Assembly (NCBI GenBank): GCA_916613615.1
Contig: OU744724.1
Coordinates: forward strand, 45,858,662 to 45,922,661
Length of the DNA stretch: 64,000 nt
Reading direction: 5' to 3'
DNA from: Steromphala cineraria
Lineage: Eukaryota; Mollusca; Gastropoda; Trochida; Trochidae
Positions 1 to 14,179 of the stretch are shown piece after piece. The notes beneath the pieces are model-generated. The model ran no database searches. It had not been told where the DNA came from and saw nothing but the letters and a program-made list of their open reading frames with translations. A program made the position numbers and the translations under genes. Every line of letters starts with the position of its first letter. Position 1 is the first letter of the stretch.

Positions 1-3000
1 ATCTCCTAGTCCAGTACCTTGCAAACATCTCCTAGTCCAGTCCCTTTCAAACATCTCCTAGTCCAGTCCCTTTCAAATATCTCCTAGTCCAGTACCTTGC
101 AAACATATCCTTGTCTAGTACCTTGCAAACATCTCCTAGTCCAGTACCTTGCAAATATCTCCTAGTCCAGTCCCTTGCAAATATTTCCTAGTCTAGTACC
201 TTGCAAATAACTCCTAGTCCAGTACCTTGCAAACATCTCCTAGTCCAGTCCCTTTCAAATATCTCCTAGTCTAGTACCTTTCAAATATATCCTAGTCCAG
301 TATCTTGCAAACATCTCCTAGTCCAGTCCCTTGCAAATATCTCCTAGTCTATTACCTTGCAAATATCTCCTAGTCCAGTACCTTTCAAATATCTCCCAGT
401 CCCGTCCATGCAAATATCTCCTAGTCCAGTCCCTTTCAAATATCTCCTAGTCCAGTCCCTTTCAAATATCTCATAGTCCTGTACCTTTCAAATATCTCCT
501 AGTTCAGTACCTTTCAAATATCTCCTAGTCCATTACCTTGCAACAATCTCCTAGTCAGGTACCTTGCAAGTATCTCCTAGTCCAGTCCCTTGCAAACATC
601 TCCTAGTCCAGTACCTTTCAAATATCTCCTAGTCCAGTACCTTGCAAACATCTCCTAGTCCAGTATCTTGCACATATCTCCTAGTCCAGTCCATGCAAAT
701 ATCTCCTAGTCCAGTACCTTGCAAATATCTCCTAGTCCAGTACCTTGCAAACATCTCCCAGTCCAGTACCATGCAAAAATCTCCTAGTCCAGTACCATGC
801 AAATATCTCATAGTCCAGAACCTTTCAAATATCTCCTAGTCCAGTATCCATGCAAATATCTCCTAGTCCAGTCCATGCAAATATCTCCTGGTCCAGTACC
901 TTGCAAACACATCCTAGTCCAGTACCTTGCAAACATCTCCTAGTCCAGTACCTTGTAAGTATCTCCTAGTCCAGTCCCTTGCAAACATCTCCTAGTCCAG
1001 TACCTTTCAAATATCTCCTAGTCCAGTACCTTGCAAATATCTCCTAGTCCAGTCCCTTGCAAATATCTCCTAGTCTAGTACCTTACCTTTCAAATATCTC
1101 CTAGTCCAGTCCCTTGCAAATATCTCTTAGTCCAGTCCCTTGCAAATATATCCTAGTTTAGTACCTTTCAAATATATCCTAGTTCAGTACCTTGCAAATA
1201 TATGTCCTAGTCCAGTACCGTGCAAATATCTCCTAGTCCAGTACCTTTCAAATATCTCCTAGTCCAGTATCTTGCACATATCTCCTAGTCCAGTCCATGC
1301 AAATATCTCCTAGTCCAGTACCTTGCAAATATCTCCTAGTTAAGTACCTTGCAAATATCTCCTAGTCCAATTCCTTGCAAATATCTCCTAGTCCAGTCCC
1401 TTGCAAATATCTCATAGTCCTGTACCTTTCAAATATCTCCTAGTTCAGTACCTTTCAAATATCTCCTAGTCCAGTACCTTGCAACAATCTCCTAGTCAGG
1501 TACCTTGCAAGTATCTCCTAGTCCAGTCCCTTGCAAATATTTCCTAGTCTAGTACCTTGCAAATAACTTCTAGTCCAGTACCTTGCAAACATCTCCTAGT
1601 CCAGTCCCTTTCAAATATCTCCTAGTCTAGTACCTTTCAAATATATCCTAGTCCAGTATCTTGAAAACATCTCCTAGTCCAGTCCCTTGCAAATATCTCC
1701 TAGTCTATTACCTTGCAAATATCTCCTAGTCCAGTCCCTTTCAAATATCTCCTAGTCCAGTCCCTTTCAAATATCTCATAGTTCTGTACCTTTCAAATAT
1801 CTCCTAGTTCAGTACCTTTCAAATATCTCCTAGTCCAGTACCTTGCAACAATCTCCTAGTCAGGTACCTTGCAAGTATCTCCTAGTCCAGTCCCTTGCAA
1901 ACATCTCCTAGTCCAGTACCTTTCAAATATCTCCTAGTCCAGTACCTTGCAAACATCTCCTAGTCCAGTATCTTGCACATATCTCCTAGTCCAGTCCATG
2001 CAAATATCTCCTAGTCCAGTACCTTGCAAATATCTCCTAGTCCAGTCCCTTGCAAATATCTCTTAGTCCAGTTCCTTGCAAATATATCCTAGTTTAGTAC
2101 CTTTCAAATATATCCTAGTTCAGTACCTTGCAAATATATGTCCTAGTCCAGTACCTTGCAAATATCTCCTAGTCCAGTACCTTTCAAATATCTCCTAGTC
2201 CAGTATCTTGCACATATCTCCTAGTCCAGTCCATGCAAATATCTCCTAGTCCAGTACCTTGCAAATATCTCCTAGTTAAGTACCTTGCAAATATCTCCTA
2301 GTTCAGTACCTTGCAAATATCTCCTAGTCAAGTACCTTGCAAATATCTCCTAGTCCAGTCCCTTTCAAATATCTCCTAGTCTAGTACCTTTCAAATAACT
2401 CCTAGTCCAGTACCTTGCAAACATCTCCTAGTCCAGTCCCTTTCAAATATCTCCTAGTCTAGTACCTTACCTTTCAAATATCTCCTAGTGCAGTACCTTG
2501 CAAATATCTCCTAGTCCAGTACCTTGCAAATATCTCCTAGTCCAGTTCCTTGCAAATATCTCCTAGTCCAGTCCCTTGCAAATATTTCCTAGTCCAGTAC
2601 CTTGCAAATATCTCCTAGTCCAGTACCTTGCAAATATCTCCTAGTCCAGTTCCTTGCAAATATCTCCTAGTCCAGTCCCTTGCAAATATTTCCTAGTCCA
2701 GTACCTTGCAAATAACTCCTAGTCCAGTACCTTGCAAATATCTCCTAGTCCAGTCCCTTTCAAATATCTTCTAGTCTAGTACCTTTCAAATATCTCCTAG
2801 TCCAGATCCTTGCAAATATCTCCTAGTCCAGTCCCTTGCAAATATTTCCTAGTCCAGTCCATGCAAATATCTCCTAGTCCAGTACCTTGCAAACATCTCC
2901 TAGTCCAGTACCTTGCAAGTATCTCCTAGTCCAGTACCTTGCAAATATCTCCTAGTCCAGTACCCTGCAAATATCTCCTACTCCAGTACCTTGCAAATAT

Positions 3001-3510
3001 CTCCTAGTCCAGTCCCTTTCAAATATCTCCTAGTCTAGTACCTTTCAAATATCTCCTAGTCCAGTACCTTGCAAACATCTCCTAGTCCAGTCCCTTTCAA
3101 ATATCTCCTAGTCTAGTACCTTACCTTTCAAATATCTCCTAGTGCAGTACCTTGCAAATATCTCCTAGTCCAGTACCTTGCAAATATCTCCTAGTCCAGT
3201 TCCTTGCAAATATCTCCTAGTCCAGTCCCTTGCAAATATTTCCTAGTCCAGTACCTTGCAAACAACTCCTAGTCCAGTACCTTGCAAATATCTCCTAGTC
3301 CAGTTCCTTGCAAATATCTCCTAGTCCAGTCCCTTGCAAATATTTCCTAGTCCAGTACCTTGCAAATAACTCCTAATCCAGTACCTTGCAAACATCTCCT
3401 AGTCCAGTCCCTTTCAAATATCTTCTAGTCTAGTACCTTTCAAATATCTCCTAGTCCAGTACCTTGCAAACATCTCCTAGTCCAGTCCCTTTCAAATATC
3501 TCCTAGTCCA

Positions 3511-6500
3511 GTCTCTTTCAAATATCTCCTCGTCCAGTACCTTGCAAACATATCCTTGTCTAGTACCTTGCAAACATCTCCTAGTCCAGTACCTTGCAAA
3601 TATCTCCTAGTCCAGTCCCTTGCAAATATTTCCTAGTCTAGTACCTTGCAAATAACTCCTAGTCCAGTACCTTGCAAACCACTCCTAGTCCAGTCCCTTT
3701 CAAATATCTCCTAGTCTAGTACCTTTCAAATATATCCTAGTCCAGTATCTTGAAAACATCTCCTAGTCCAGTCCCTTGCAAATATCTCCTAGTCTATAAC
3801 CTTGCAAATATCTCCTAGTCCAGTACCTTTCAAATATCTCCCAGTCCCGTCCATGCAAATATCTCCTAGTCCAGTCCCTTTCAAATATCTCCTAGTCCAG
3901 TCCCTTTCAAATATCTCATAGTCCTGTACCTTTCAAATATCTCCTAGTTCAGTACCTTTCAAATTTCTCCTAGTCCAGTACCTTGCAACAATCTCCTAGT
4001 CAGGTACCTTGCAAGTATCTCCTAGTCCAGTCCCTTGCAAACATCTCCTAGTCCAGTACCTTTCAAATATCTCCTAGTCCAGTACCTTACAAACATCTCC
4101 TAGTCCAGTATCTTGCACATATCTCCTAGTCCAGTCCATGCAAATATCTCCTAGTCCAGTACCTTGCAAACATCTCCTAGTCCAGTACCTTGCAAACATC
4201 TCCCAGTCCAGTACCATGCAAAAATCTCCTAGTCCAGTACCATGCAAATATCTCCTAGTCCAGAACCTTTCAAATATCTCCTAGTCCAGTATCCATGCAA
4301 ATATCTCCTAGTCCAGTCCATGCAAATATCTCCTGGTCCAGTACCTTGCAAACATCTCCTAGTCCAGTACCTTGCAAACATCTCCTAGTCCAGTACCTTG
4401 TAAGTATCTCCTAGTCCAGTCCCTTGCAAACATCTCCTAGTCCAGTACCTTTCAAATATCTCCTAGTCCAGTACCTTGCAAATATCTCCTAGTCCAGTCC
4501 CTTGCAAATATCTCCTAGTCTAGTACCTTACCTTTCAAATATCTCCTAGTGCAGTACCTTGCAAATATCTCCTAGTCCAGTACCTTTCAAATATCTCCTA
4601 GTCCAGTATCTTGCACATATCTCCTAGTCCAGTCCATGCAAATATCTCCTAGTCCAGTACCTTGCAAATATCTCCTAGTTAAGTACCTTGCAAATATCTC
4701 CTAGTTCAGTACCTTGCAAATATCTCCTAGTCAAGTACCTTGCAAATATCTCCTAGTCCAGTCCCTTTCAAATATCTCCTAGTCTAGTACCTTTCAAATA
4801 ACTCCTAGTCCAGTACCTTGCAAACATCTCCTAGTCCAGTCCCTTTCAAATATCTCCTAGTCTAGTACCTTACCTTTCAAATATCTCCTAGTGCAGTACC
4901 TTGCAAATATCTCCTAGTCCAGTACCTTGCAAATATATCCTAGTCCAGTTCCTTGCAAATATCTCCTAGTCCAGTCCCTTGCAAATATTTCCTAGTCCAG
5001 TACCTTGCAAATAACTCCTAGTCCAGTACCTTGCAAATATCTCCTAGTCCAGTTCCTTGCAAATATCTCCTAGTCCAGTCCCTTGCAAATATTTCCTAGT
5101 CCAGTACCTTGCAAATAACTCCTAATCCAGTACCTTGCAAACGTCTCCTAGTCCAGTCCCTTTCAAATATCTTCTAGTCTAGTACCTTTCAAATATCTCC
5201 TAGTCCAGATCCTTGCAAATATCTCCTAGTCCAGTCCCTTGCAAATATTTCCTAGTCCAGTCCATGCAAATATCTCCTAGTCCAGTACCTTGCAAACATC
5301 TCCTAGTCCAGTACCTTGCAAGTATCTCCTAGTCCAGTACCTTGCAAATATCTCCTAGTCCAGTACCCTGCAAATATCTCCTACTCCAGTACCTTGCAAA
5401 TATCTCCTAGTCCAGTCCCTTTCAAATATCTCCTAGTCCAGTACCTTTCAAATATCTCCTAGTCCAGTACCTTGCAAACATCTCCTAGTCCAGTCCCTTT
5501 CAAATATCTCCTAGTCTAGTACCTTACCTTTCAAATATCTCCTAGTGCAGTACCTTGCAAATATCTCCTAGTCCAGTACCTTGCAAATATCTCCTAGTCC
5601 AGTTCCTTGCAAATATCTCCTAGTCCAGTCCCTTGCAAATATTTCCTAGTCCAGTACCTTGCAAACAACTCCTAGTCCAGTACCTTGCAAATATCTCCTA
5701 GTCCAGTTCCTTGCAAATATCTCCTAGTCCAGTCCCTTGCAAATATTTCCTAGTCCAGTACCTTGCAAATAACTCCTAATCCAGTACCTTGCAAACATCT
5801 CCTAGTCCAGTACCTTTCAAATATCTTCTAGTCTAGTACCTTTCAAATATCTCCTAGTCCAGTACCTTGCAAACATCTCCTAGTCCAGTCCCTTTCAAAT
5901 ATCTCCTAGTCCAGTCTCTTTCAAATATCTCCTCGTCCAGTACCTTGCAAACATATCCTTGTCTAGTACCTTGCAAACATCTCCTAGTCCAGTACCTTGC
6001 AAATATCTCCTAGTCCAGTCCCTTGCAAATATTTCCTAGTCTAGTACCTTGCAAATAACTCCTAGTCCAGTACCTTGCAAACCACTCCTAGTCCAGTCCC
6101 TTTCAAATATCTCCTAGTCTAGTACCTTTCAAATATATCCTAGTCCAGTATCTTGAAAACATCTCCTAGTCCAGTCCCTTGCAAATATCTCCTAGTCTAT
6201 AACCTTGCAAATATCTCCTAGTCCAGTACCTTTCAAATATCTCCCAGTCCCGTCCATGCAAATATCTCCTAGTCCAGTCCCTTTCAAATATCTCCTAGTC
6301 CAGTCCCTTTCAAATATCTCATAGTCCTGTACCTTTCAAATATCTCCTAGTTCAGTACCTTTCAAATTTCTCCTAGTCCAGTACCTTGCAACAATCTCCT
6401 AGTCAGGTACCTTGCAAGTATCTCCTAGTCCAGTCCCTTGCAAACATCTCCTAGTCCAGTACCTTTCAAATATCTCCTAGTCCAGTACCTTACAAACATC

Positions 6501-8316
6501 TCCTAGTCCAGTATCTTGCACATATCTCCTAGTCCAGTCCATGCAAATATCTTCTAGTCCAGTACCTTGCAAACATCTCCTAGTCCAGTACCTTGCAAAC
6601 ATCTCCCAGTCCAGTACCATGCAAAAATCTCCTAGTCCAGTACCATGCAAATATCTCCTAGTCCAGAACCTTTCAAATATCTCCTAGTCCAGTATCCATG
6701 CAAATATCTCCTAGTCCAGTCCATGCAAATATCTCCTGGTCCAGTACCTTGCAAACATCTCCTAGTCCAGTACCTTGCAAACATCTCCTAGTCCAGTACC
6801 TTGTAAGTATCTCCTAGTCCAGTCCCTTGCAAACATCTCCTAGTCCAGTACCTTTCAAATATCTCCTAGTCCAGTACCTTGCAAATATCTCCTAGTCCAG
6901 TCCCTTGCAAATATCTCCTAGTCTAGTACCTTACCTTTCAAATATCTCCTAGTGCAGTACCTTGCAAATATCTCCTAGTCTAGTACCTTTCAAATATCTC
7001 CTAGTCCAGTACCTTGCAAACATCTCCTAGTCCAGTCCCTTTCAAATATCTCCTAGTCTAGTACCTTACCTTTCAAATATCTCCTAGTGCAGTACCTTGC
7101 AAATATCTCCTAGTCCAGTACCTTGCAAATATCTCCTAGTCCAGTTCCTTGCAAATATCTCCTAGTCCAGTCCCTTGCAAATATTTCCTAGTCCAGTACC
7201 TTGCAAATAACTCCTAGTCCAGTACCTTGCAAATATCTCCTAGTCCAGTTCCTTGCAAATATCTCCTAGTCCAGTCCCTTGCAAATATTTCCTAGTCCAG
7301 TACCTTGCAAAAAACTCCTAATCCAGTACCTTGCAAACATCTCCTAGTCCAGTCCCTTTCAAATATCTTCTAGTCTAGTACCTTTCAAATATCTCCTAGT
7401 CCAGATCCTTGCAAATATCTCCTAGTCCAGTCCCTTGCAAATATTTCCTAGTCCAGTCCATGCAAATATCTCCTAGTCCAGTCCCTTGCAAACATCTCCT
7501 AGTCTAGTACCTTTCAAATATCTCCTAGTCCAGTACCTTGCAAACATCTCCTAGTCCAGTCCCTTGCAAATATCTCCTAGTCTATTACCTTGCAAATATC
7601 TCCTAGTCCAGTACCTTTCAAATATCTCCCAGTCCCGTCCATGCAAATATCTCCTAGTCCAGTCCCTTTCAAATATCTCCTAGTCCAGTCCCTTTCAAAT
7701 ATCTCATAGTCCTGTACCTTTCAAATATCTCCTAGTTCAGTACCTTTCAAATATCTCCTAGTCCAGTACCTTGCAACAATCTCCTAGTCAGGTACCTTGC
7801 AAGTATCTCCTAGTCCAGTCCCTTGCAAACATCTCCTAGTCCAGTACCTTTCAAATATCTCCTAGTCCAGTACCTTGCAAATATCTCCTAGTCCAGTTCC
7901 TTGCACATATCTCCTAGTCCAGTCCCTTGCAAATATTTCCTAGTCCAGTACCTTGCAAATAACTCCTAATCCAGTACCTTGCAAACATCTCCTAGTCCAG
8001 TCCCTTTCAAATATCTTCTAGTCCAGTACCTTTCAAATATCTCCTAGTCCAGTACCTTGCAAACATCTCCTAGTCCAGTCCCTTGCAAACATCTCCTAGT
8101 CCAGTCCCTTTCAAATATCTCCTAGTCTAGTACCTTACCTTTCAAATATCTCCTAGTGCAGTACCTTGCAAATATCTCCTAGTCCAGTACCTTGCAAATA
8201 TCTCCTAGTCCAGTTCCTTGCAAATATCTCCTAGTCCAGTCCCTTGCAAATATTTCCTAGTCCAGTACCTTGCAAATAACTCCTAGTCCAGTACCTTGCA
8301 AATATCTCCTAGTCCA
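3511..8316. repeat. 2403-bp higher-order repeat inside the 26-bp array
   Basis: Rare variants recur at a fixed distance. GTCTCTTTCAAAT followed by the CCTCGTCC variant occurs at 3511 and 5914, and the GCAAACCACTCC variant at about 3678 and 6081. Both spacings are 2403 bp. Ordered strings of variants between these markers also match, so a block of about 92 monomers was duplicated as a unit. The second copy degrades after about 6960, where the order changes. Confidence 0.85.
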
Positions 8317-9590
8317 GTTCCTTGCAAATATCTCCTAGTCCAGTCCCTTGCAAATATTTCCTAGTCCAGTACCTTGCAAATAACTCCTAATCCAGTACCT
8401 TGCAAACATCTCCTAGTCCAGTCCCTTTCAAATATCTTCTAGTCTAGTACCTTTCAAATATCTCCTAGTCCAGATCCTTGCAAATATCTCCTAGTCCAGT
8501 CCCTTGCAAATATTTCCTAGTCCAGTCCATGCAAATATCTCCTAGTCCAGTCCCTTGCAAACATCTCCTAGTCTAGTACCTTTCAAATATCTCCTAGTCC
8601 AGTACCTTGCAAACATCTCCTAGTCCAGTCCCTTGCAAATATCTCCTAGTCTATTACCTTGCAAATATCTCCTAGTCCAGTACCTTTCAAATATCTCCCA
8701 GTCCCGTCCATGCAAATATCTCCTAGTCCAGTCCCTTTCAAATATCTCCTAGTCCAGTCCCTTTCAAATATCTCATAGTCCTGTACCTTTCAAATATCTC
8801 CTAGTTCAGTACCTTTCAAATATCTCCTAGTCCAGTACCTTGCAACAATCTCCTAGTCAGGTACCTTGCAAGTATCTCCTAGTCCAGTCCCTTGCAAACA
8901 TCTCCTAGTCCAGTACCTTTCAAATATCTCCTAGTCCAGTACCTTGCAAATATCTCCTAGTCCAGTTCCTTGCACATATCTCCTAGTCCAGTCCCTTGCA
9001 AATATTTCCTAGTCCAGTACCTTGCAAATAACTCCTAATCCAGTACCTTGCAAACATCTCCTAGTCCAGTCCCTTTCAAATAGCTTCTAGTCCAGTACCT
9101 TTCAAATATCTCCTAGTCCAGTACCTTGCAAACATCTCCTAGTCCAGTCCCTTTCAAATATCTCCTAGTCCAGTCCCTTTCAAATATCTCCTAGTCCAGT
9201 ACCTTGCAAACATATCCTTGTCTAGTACCTTGCAAACATCTCCTAGTCCAGTACCTTGCAAATATCTCCTAGTCCAGTCCCTTGCAAATATTTCCTAGTC
9301 TAGTACCTTGCAAATAACTCCTAGTCCAGTACCTTGCAAACATCTCCTAGTCCAGTCCCTTTCAAATATCTCCTAGTCTAGTACCTTTCAAATATATCCT
9401 AGTCCAGTATCTTGCAAACATCTCCTAGTCCAGTCCCTTGCAAATATCTCCTAGTCTATTACCTTGCAAATATCTCCTAGTCCAGTACCTTTCAAATATC
9501 TCCCAGTCCCGTCCATGCAAATATCTCCTAGTCCAGTCCCTTTCAAATATCTCCTAGTCCAGTCCCTTTCAAATATCTCATAGTCCTGTA
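7452..9590. repeat. 1069-bp higher-order duplication inside the array
   Basis: The marker combination at 7452 recurs at 8521, and the TTGCACATAT variant at 7901 recurs at 8970. The offset is 1069 bp in both cases, and the intervening variant order is almost identical, so this is a recent tandem segmental duplication of about 41 monomers. Further blocks share a marker (the 31-bp CCTTACC monomer followed by a CTCTTAG variant) at 10750, 11691 and 12945, with spacings of 941 and 1254 bp. Confidence 0.85.
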
Positions 9591-12500
9591 CCTTTCAAAT
9601 ATCTCCTAGTTCAGTACCTTTCAAATATCTCCTAGTCCAGTACCTTGCAACAATCTCCTAGTCAGGTACCTTGCAAGTATCTCCTAGTCCAGTCCCTTGC
9701 AAACATCTCCTAGTCCAGTACCTTTCAAATATCTCCTAGTCCAGTACCTTGCAAACATCTCCTAGTCCAGTATCTTGCACATATCTCCTAGTCCAGTCCA
9801 TGCAAATATCTCCTAGTCCAGTACCTTGCAAATATCTCCTAGTCCAGTACCTTGCAAACATCTCCCAGTCCAGTACCATGCAAAAATCTCCTAGTCCAGT
9901 ACCATGCAAATATCTCATAGTCCAGAACCTTTCAAATATCTCCTAGTCCAGTATCCATGCAAATATCTCCTAGTCCAGTCCATGCAAATATCTCCTGGTC
10001 CAGTACCTTGCAAACATCTCCTAGTCCAGTACCTTGCAAACATCTCCTAGTCCAGTACCTTGTAAGTATCTCCTAGTCCAGTCCCTTGCAAACATCTCCT
10101 AGTCCAGTACCTTTCAAATATCTCCTAGTCTAGTACCTTTCAAATATCTCCTAGTCCAGTACCTTGCAAACATCTCCTAGTCCAGTCCCTTTCAAATATC
10201 TCCTAGTCCAGTCCCTTTCAAATATCTCCTAGTCCAGTACCTTGCAAACATATCCTTGTCTAGTACCTTGCAAACATCTCCTAGTCCAGTACCTTGCAAA
10301 TATTTCCTAGTCCAGTCCATGCAAATATCTCCTAGTCCAGTACCTTGCAAATATCTCCTAGTCCAGTACCTTGCAAACATCTCCCAGTCCAGTACCATGC
10401 AAAAATCTCCTAGTCCAGTACCATGCAAATATCTCATAGTCCAGAACCTTTCAAATATCTCCTAGTCCAGTATCCATGCAAATATCTCCTAGTCCAGTCC
10501 ATGCAAATATCTCCTGGTCCAGTACCTTGCAAACATCTCCTAGTCCAGTACCTTGCAAACATCTCCTAGTCCAGTACCTTGTAAGTATCTCCTAGTCCAG
10601 TCCCTTGCAAACATCTCCTAGTCCAGTACCTTGTAAGTATCTCCTAGTCCAGTCCCTTGCAAACATCTCCTAGTCCAGTACCTTTCAAATATCTCCTAGT
10701 CCAGTACCTTGCAAATATCTCCTAGTCCAGTCCCTTGCAAATATCTCCTAGTCTAGTACCTTACCTTTCAAATATCTCCTAGTCCAGTCCCTTGCAAATA
10801 TCTCTTAGTCCAGTCCCTTGCAAATATATCCTAGTTTAGTACCTTTCAAATATATCCTAGTTCAGTACCTTGCAAATATATGTCCTAGTCCAGTACCGTG
10901 CAAATATCTCCTAGTCCAGTACCTTTCAAATATCTCCTAGTCCAGTATCTTGCACATATCTCCTAGTCCAGTCCATGCAAATATCTCCTAGTCCAGTACC
11001 TTGCAAATATCTCCTAGTTAAGTACCTTGCAAATATCTCCTAGTCCAATTCCTTGCAAATATCTCCTAGTCCAGTCCCTTGCAAATATCTCATAGTCCTG
11101 TACCTTTCAAATATCTCCTAGTTCAGTACCTTTCAAATATCTCCTAGTCCAGTACCTTGCAACAATCTCCTAGTCAGGTACCTTGCAAGTATCTCCTAGT
11201 CCAGTCCCTTGCAAACATCTCCTAGTCCAGTACCTTTCAAATATCTCCTAGTCCAGTACCTTGCAAACATCTCCTAGTCCAGTATCTTGCACATATCTCC
11301 TAGTCCAGTCCATGCAAATATCTCCTAGTCCAGTACCTTGCAAAAATCTCCTAGTCCAGTACCTTGCAAACATCTCCCAGTCCAGTACCATGCAAAAATC
11401 TCCTAGTCCAGTACCATGCAAATATCTCATAGTCCAGAACCTTTCAAATATCTCCTAGTCCAGTATCCATGCAAATATCTCCTAGTCCAGTCCATGCAAA
11501 TATCTCCTGGTCCAGTACCTTGCAAACATCTCCTAGTCCAGTACCTTGCAAACATCTCCTAGTCCAGTACCTTGTAAGTATCTCCTAGTCCAGTCCCTTG
11601 CAAACATCTCCTAGTCCAGTACCTTTCAAATATCTCCTAGTCCAGTACCTTGCAAATATCTCCTAGTCCAGTCCCTTGCAAATATCTCCTAGTCTAGTAC
11701 CTTACCTTTCAAATATCTCCTAGTCCAGTCCCTTGCAAATATCTCTTAGTCCAGTCCCTTGCAAATATATCCTAGTTTAGTACCTTTCAAATATATCCTA
11801 GTTCAGTACCTTGCAAATATATGTCCTAGTCCAGTACCGTGCAAATATCTCCTAGTCCAGTACCTTTCAAATATCTCCTAGTCCAGTATCTTGCACATAT
11901 CTCCTAGTCCAGTCCATGCAAATATCTCCTAGTCCAGTACCTTGCAAATATCTCCTAGTTAAGTACCTTGCAAATATCTCCTAGTCCAATTCCTTGCAAA
12001 TATCTCCTAGTCCAGTCCCTTGCAAATATCTCCTAGTCCAGTACCTTGCAAATATCTCCTAGTCCAGTACCTTGCAAATATCTCCTAGTCCAGTCCCTTG
12101 CAAATATTTCCTATTCCAGTCCATGCAAATATCTCCTAGTCCAGTACCTTGCAAACATTTCCTAGTCCAGTACCTTGCAAGTATCTCCTAGTCCAGTACC
12201 TTGCAAATATCTCCTACTCCAGTACCTTGCAAATATCTCCTAGTCCAGTCCCTTTCAAATATCTCCTAGTCTAGTACCTTGCAAATAACTCCTAATCCAG
12301 TACCTTGCAAACATCTCCTAGTCCAGTCCCTTTCAAATATCTCCTAGTCTAGTACCTTTCAAATATCTCCTAGTCCAGTACCTTGCAAACATCTCCTAGT
12401 CCAGTCCCTTTCAAATATCTCCCAGTCCAGTCCCTTTCAAATATCTCCTAGTCCAGTACCTTGCAAATATATCCTAGTCTAGTACCTTGCAAACATCTCC

Positions 12501-13925
12501 TAGTCCAGTACCTTGCAAATATCTCCTAGTCCAGTACCTTGCAAATATCCCCCTTGTCCAGTTCCTTGAAAATATATCCTAGTCCAGTACCTTGCAAATA
12601 TCTCCTAGTCCAGTACCTTGCAAACATCTCCCAGTCCAGTACCATGCAAAAATCTCCTAGTCCAGTACCATGCAAATATCTCATAGTCCAGAACCTTTCA
12701 AATATCTCCTAGTCCAGTATCCATGCAAATATCTCCTAGTCCAGTCCATGCAAATATCTCCTGGTCCAGTACCTTGCAAACATCTCCTAGTCCAGTACCT
12801 TGCAAACATCTCCTAGTCCAGTACCTTGTAAGTATCTCCTAGTCCAGTCCCTTGCAAACATCTCCTAGTCCAGTACCTTTCAAATATCTCCTAGTCCAGT
12901 ACCTTGCAAATATCTCCTAGTCCAGTCCCTTGCAAATATCTCCTAGTCTAGTACCTTACCTTTCAAATATCTCCTAGTCCAGTCCCTTGCAAATATCTCT
13001 TAGTCCAGTCCCTTGCAAATATATCCTAGTTTAGTACCTTTCAAATATATCCTAGTTCAGTACCTTGCAAATATATGTCCTAGTCCAGTACCGTGCAAAT
13101 ATCTCCTAGTCCAGTACCTTTCAAATATCTCCTAGTCCAGTATCTTGCACATATCTCCTAGTCCAGTCCATGCAAATATCTCCTAGTCCAGTACCTTGCA
13201 AATATCTCCTAGTTAAGTACCTTGCAAATATCTCCTAGTCCAATTCCTTGCAAATATCTCCTAGTCCAGTCCCTTGCAAATATCTCCTAGTCCAGTACCT
13301 TGCAAATATCTCCTAGTCCAGTACCTTGCAAATATCTCCTAGTCCAGTCCCTTGCAAATATTTCCTATTCCAGTCCATGCAAATATCTCCCAGTCCAGTA
13401 CCTTGCAAACATCTCCTAGTCCAGTACCTTGCAAGTATCTCCTAGTCCAGTACCTTGCAAATATCTCCTACTCCAGTACCTTGCAAATATCTCCTAGTCC
13501 AGTCCCTTTCAAATATCTCCTAGTCTAGTACCTTGCAAATAACTCCTAATCCAGTACCTTTCAAACATCTCCTAGTCCAGTCCCTTTCAAATATCTCCTA
13601 GTCTAGTACCTTTCAAATATCTCCTAGTCCAGTACCTTGCAAACATCTCCTAGTCCAGTCCCTTTCAAATATCTCCCAGTCCAGTCCCTTTCAAATATCT
13701 CCTAGTCCAGTACCTTGCAAATATATCCTAGTCTAGTACCTTGCAAACATCTCCTAGTCCAGTACCTTGCAAATATCTCCTAGTCCAGTACCTTGCAAAT
13801 ATCCCCCTTGTCCAGTTCCTTGAAAATATATCCTAGTCCAGTACCTTGCAAATATCTCTTAGTCCAGAACCTTGCAAATATATCCTAGTCCAGTATCTTG
13901 CAAACATCTCCTAGTCCACTCCCTC

Positions 13926-14179
13926 CAACAACAACAAAAGTGGAATTTACACTTAAAATATTTTTAGTTTGATGATATTGTACTCATTGAGGAGGATACT
14001 ATGGTGGGTGGACACTGTATGGTGGGTGGATACAAATGAAATTATCAACGCTTTGTTGAGAGCAAGGGATGGAATCTACTACTACTATGACCTCTTCACC
14101 AAGAGGGCATTCATTTGTCATGATTTTATGGAATAAGATATTTCTATTTTTTCGCATGTGATTTAAAAGAGCCCAACCA
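13926..14179. other. Junction sequence next to the satellite
   Basis: Non-satellite, AT-rich sequence. It includes a short direct repeat of GGTGGGTGGA at about 14001-14030. No coding similarity is recognised here; an open frame on the minus strand to 14310 shows no family motifs. Confidence 0.5.

Larger units (their letters stand above)
1..13925. repeat. 26-bp satellite/minisatellite array
   Basis: A continuous tandem array begins before the window and ends at about 13925. The commonest monomer is 26 bp and reads approximately ATCTCCTAGTCCAGTACC followed by TTGCAAAT. Main variants are CCC for ACC, TTTCAAA for TTGCAAA, AACATCT for AATATCT, a 25-bp form in which CCATGCAAAT replaces the usual end, and a 31-bp form with an extra CCTTA. 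At 26 bp per unit the array holds a little over 500 copies. Short open frames of 60-81 codons appear repeatedly on both strands, but they are by-products of the repeat phase and are not genes. The last 80 bases are the most diverged, and the array breaks into unrelated sequence at CCCTCCAACAAC. Confidence 0.97.

Noticed and set aside
629..11458. Open frames of 60-81 codons in the 26-bp array, some identical at several positions
   Set aside because: They follow the monomer phase on both strands and repeat with the higher-order blocks; no family motif and no plausible start context.
1..13925. CRISPR-like array
   Set aside because: The whole unit is repeated with no unique spacers, and the context is eukaryotic.
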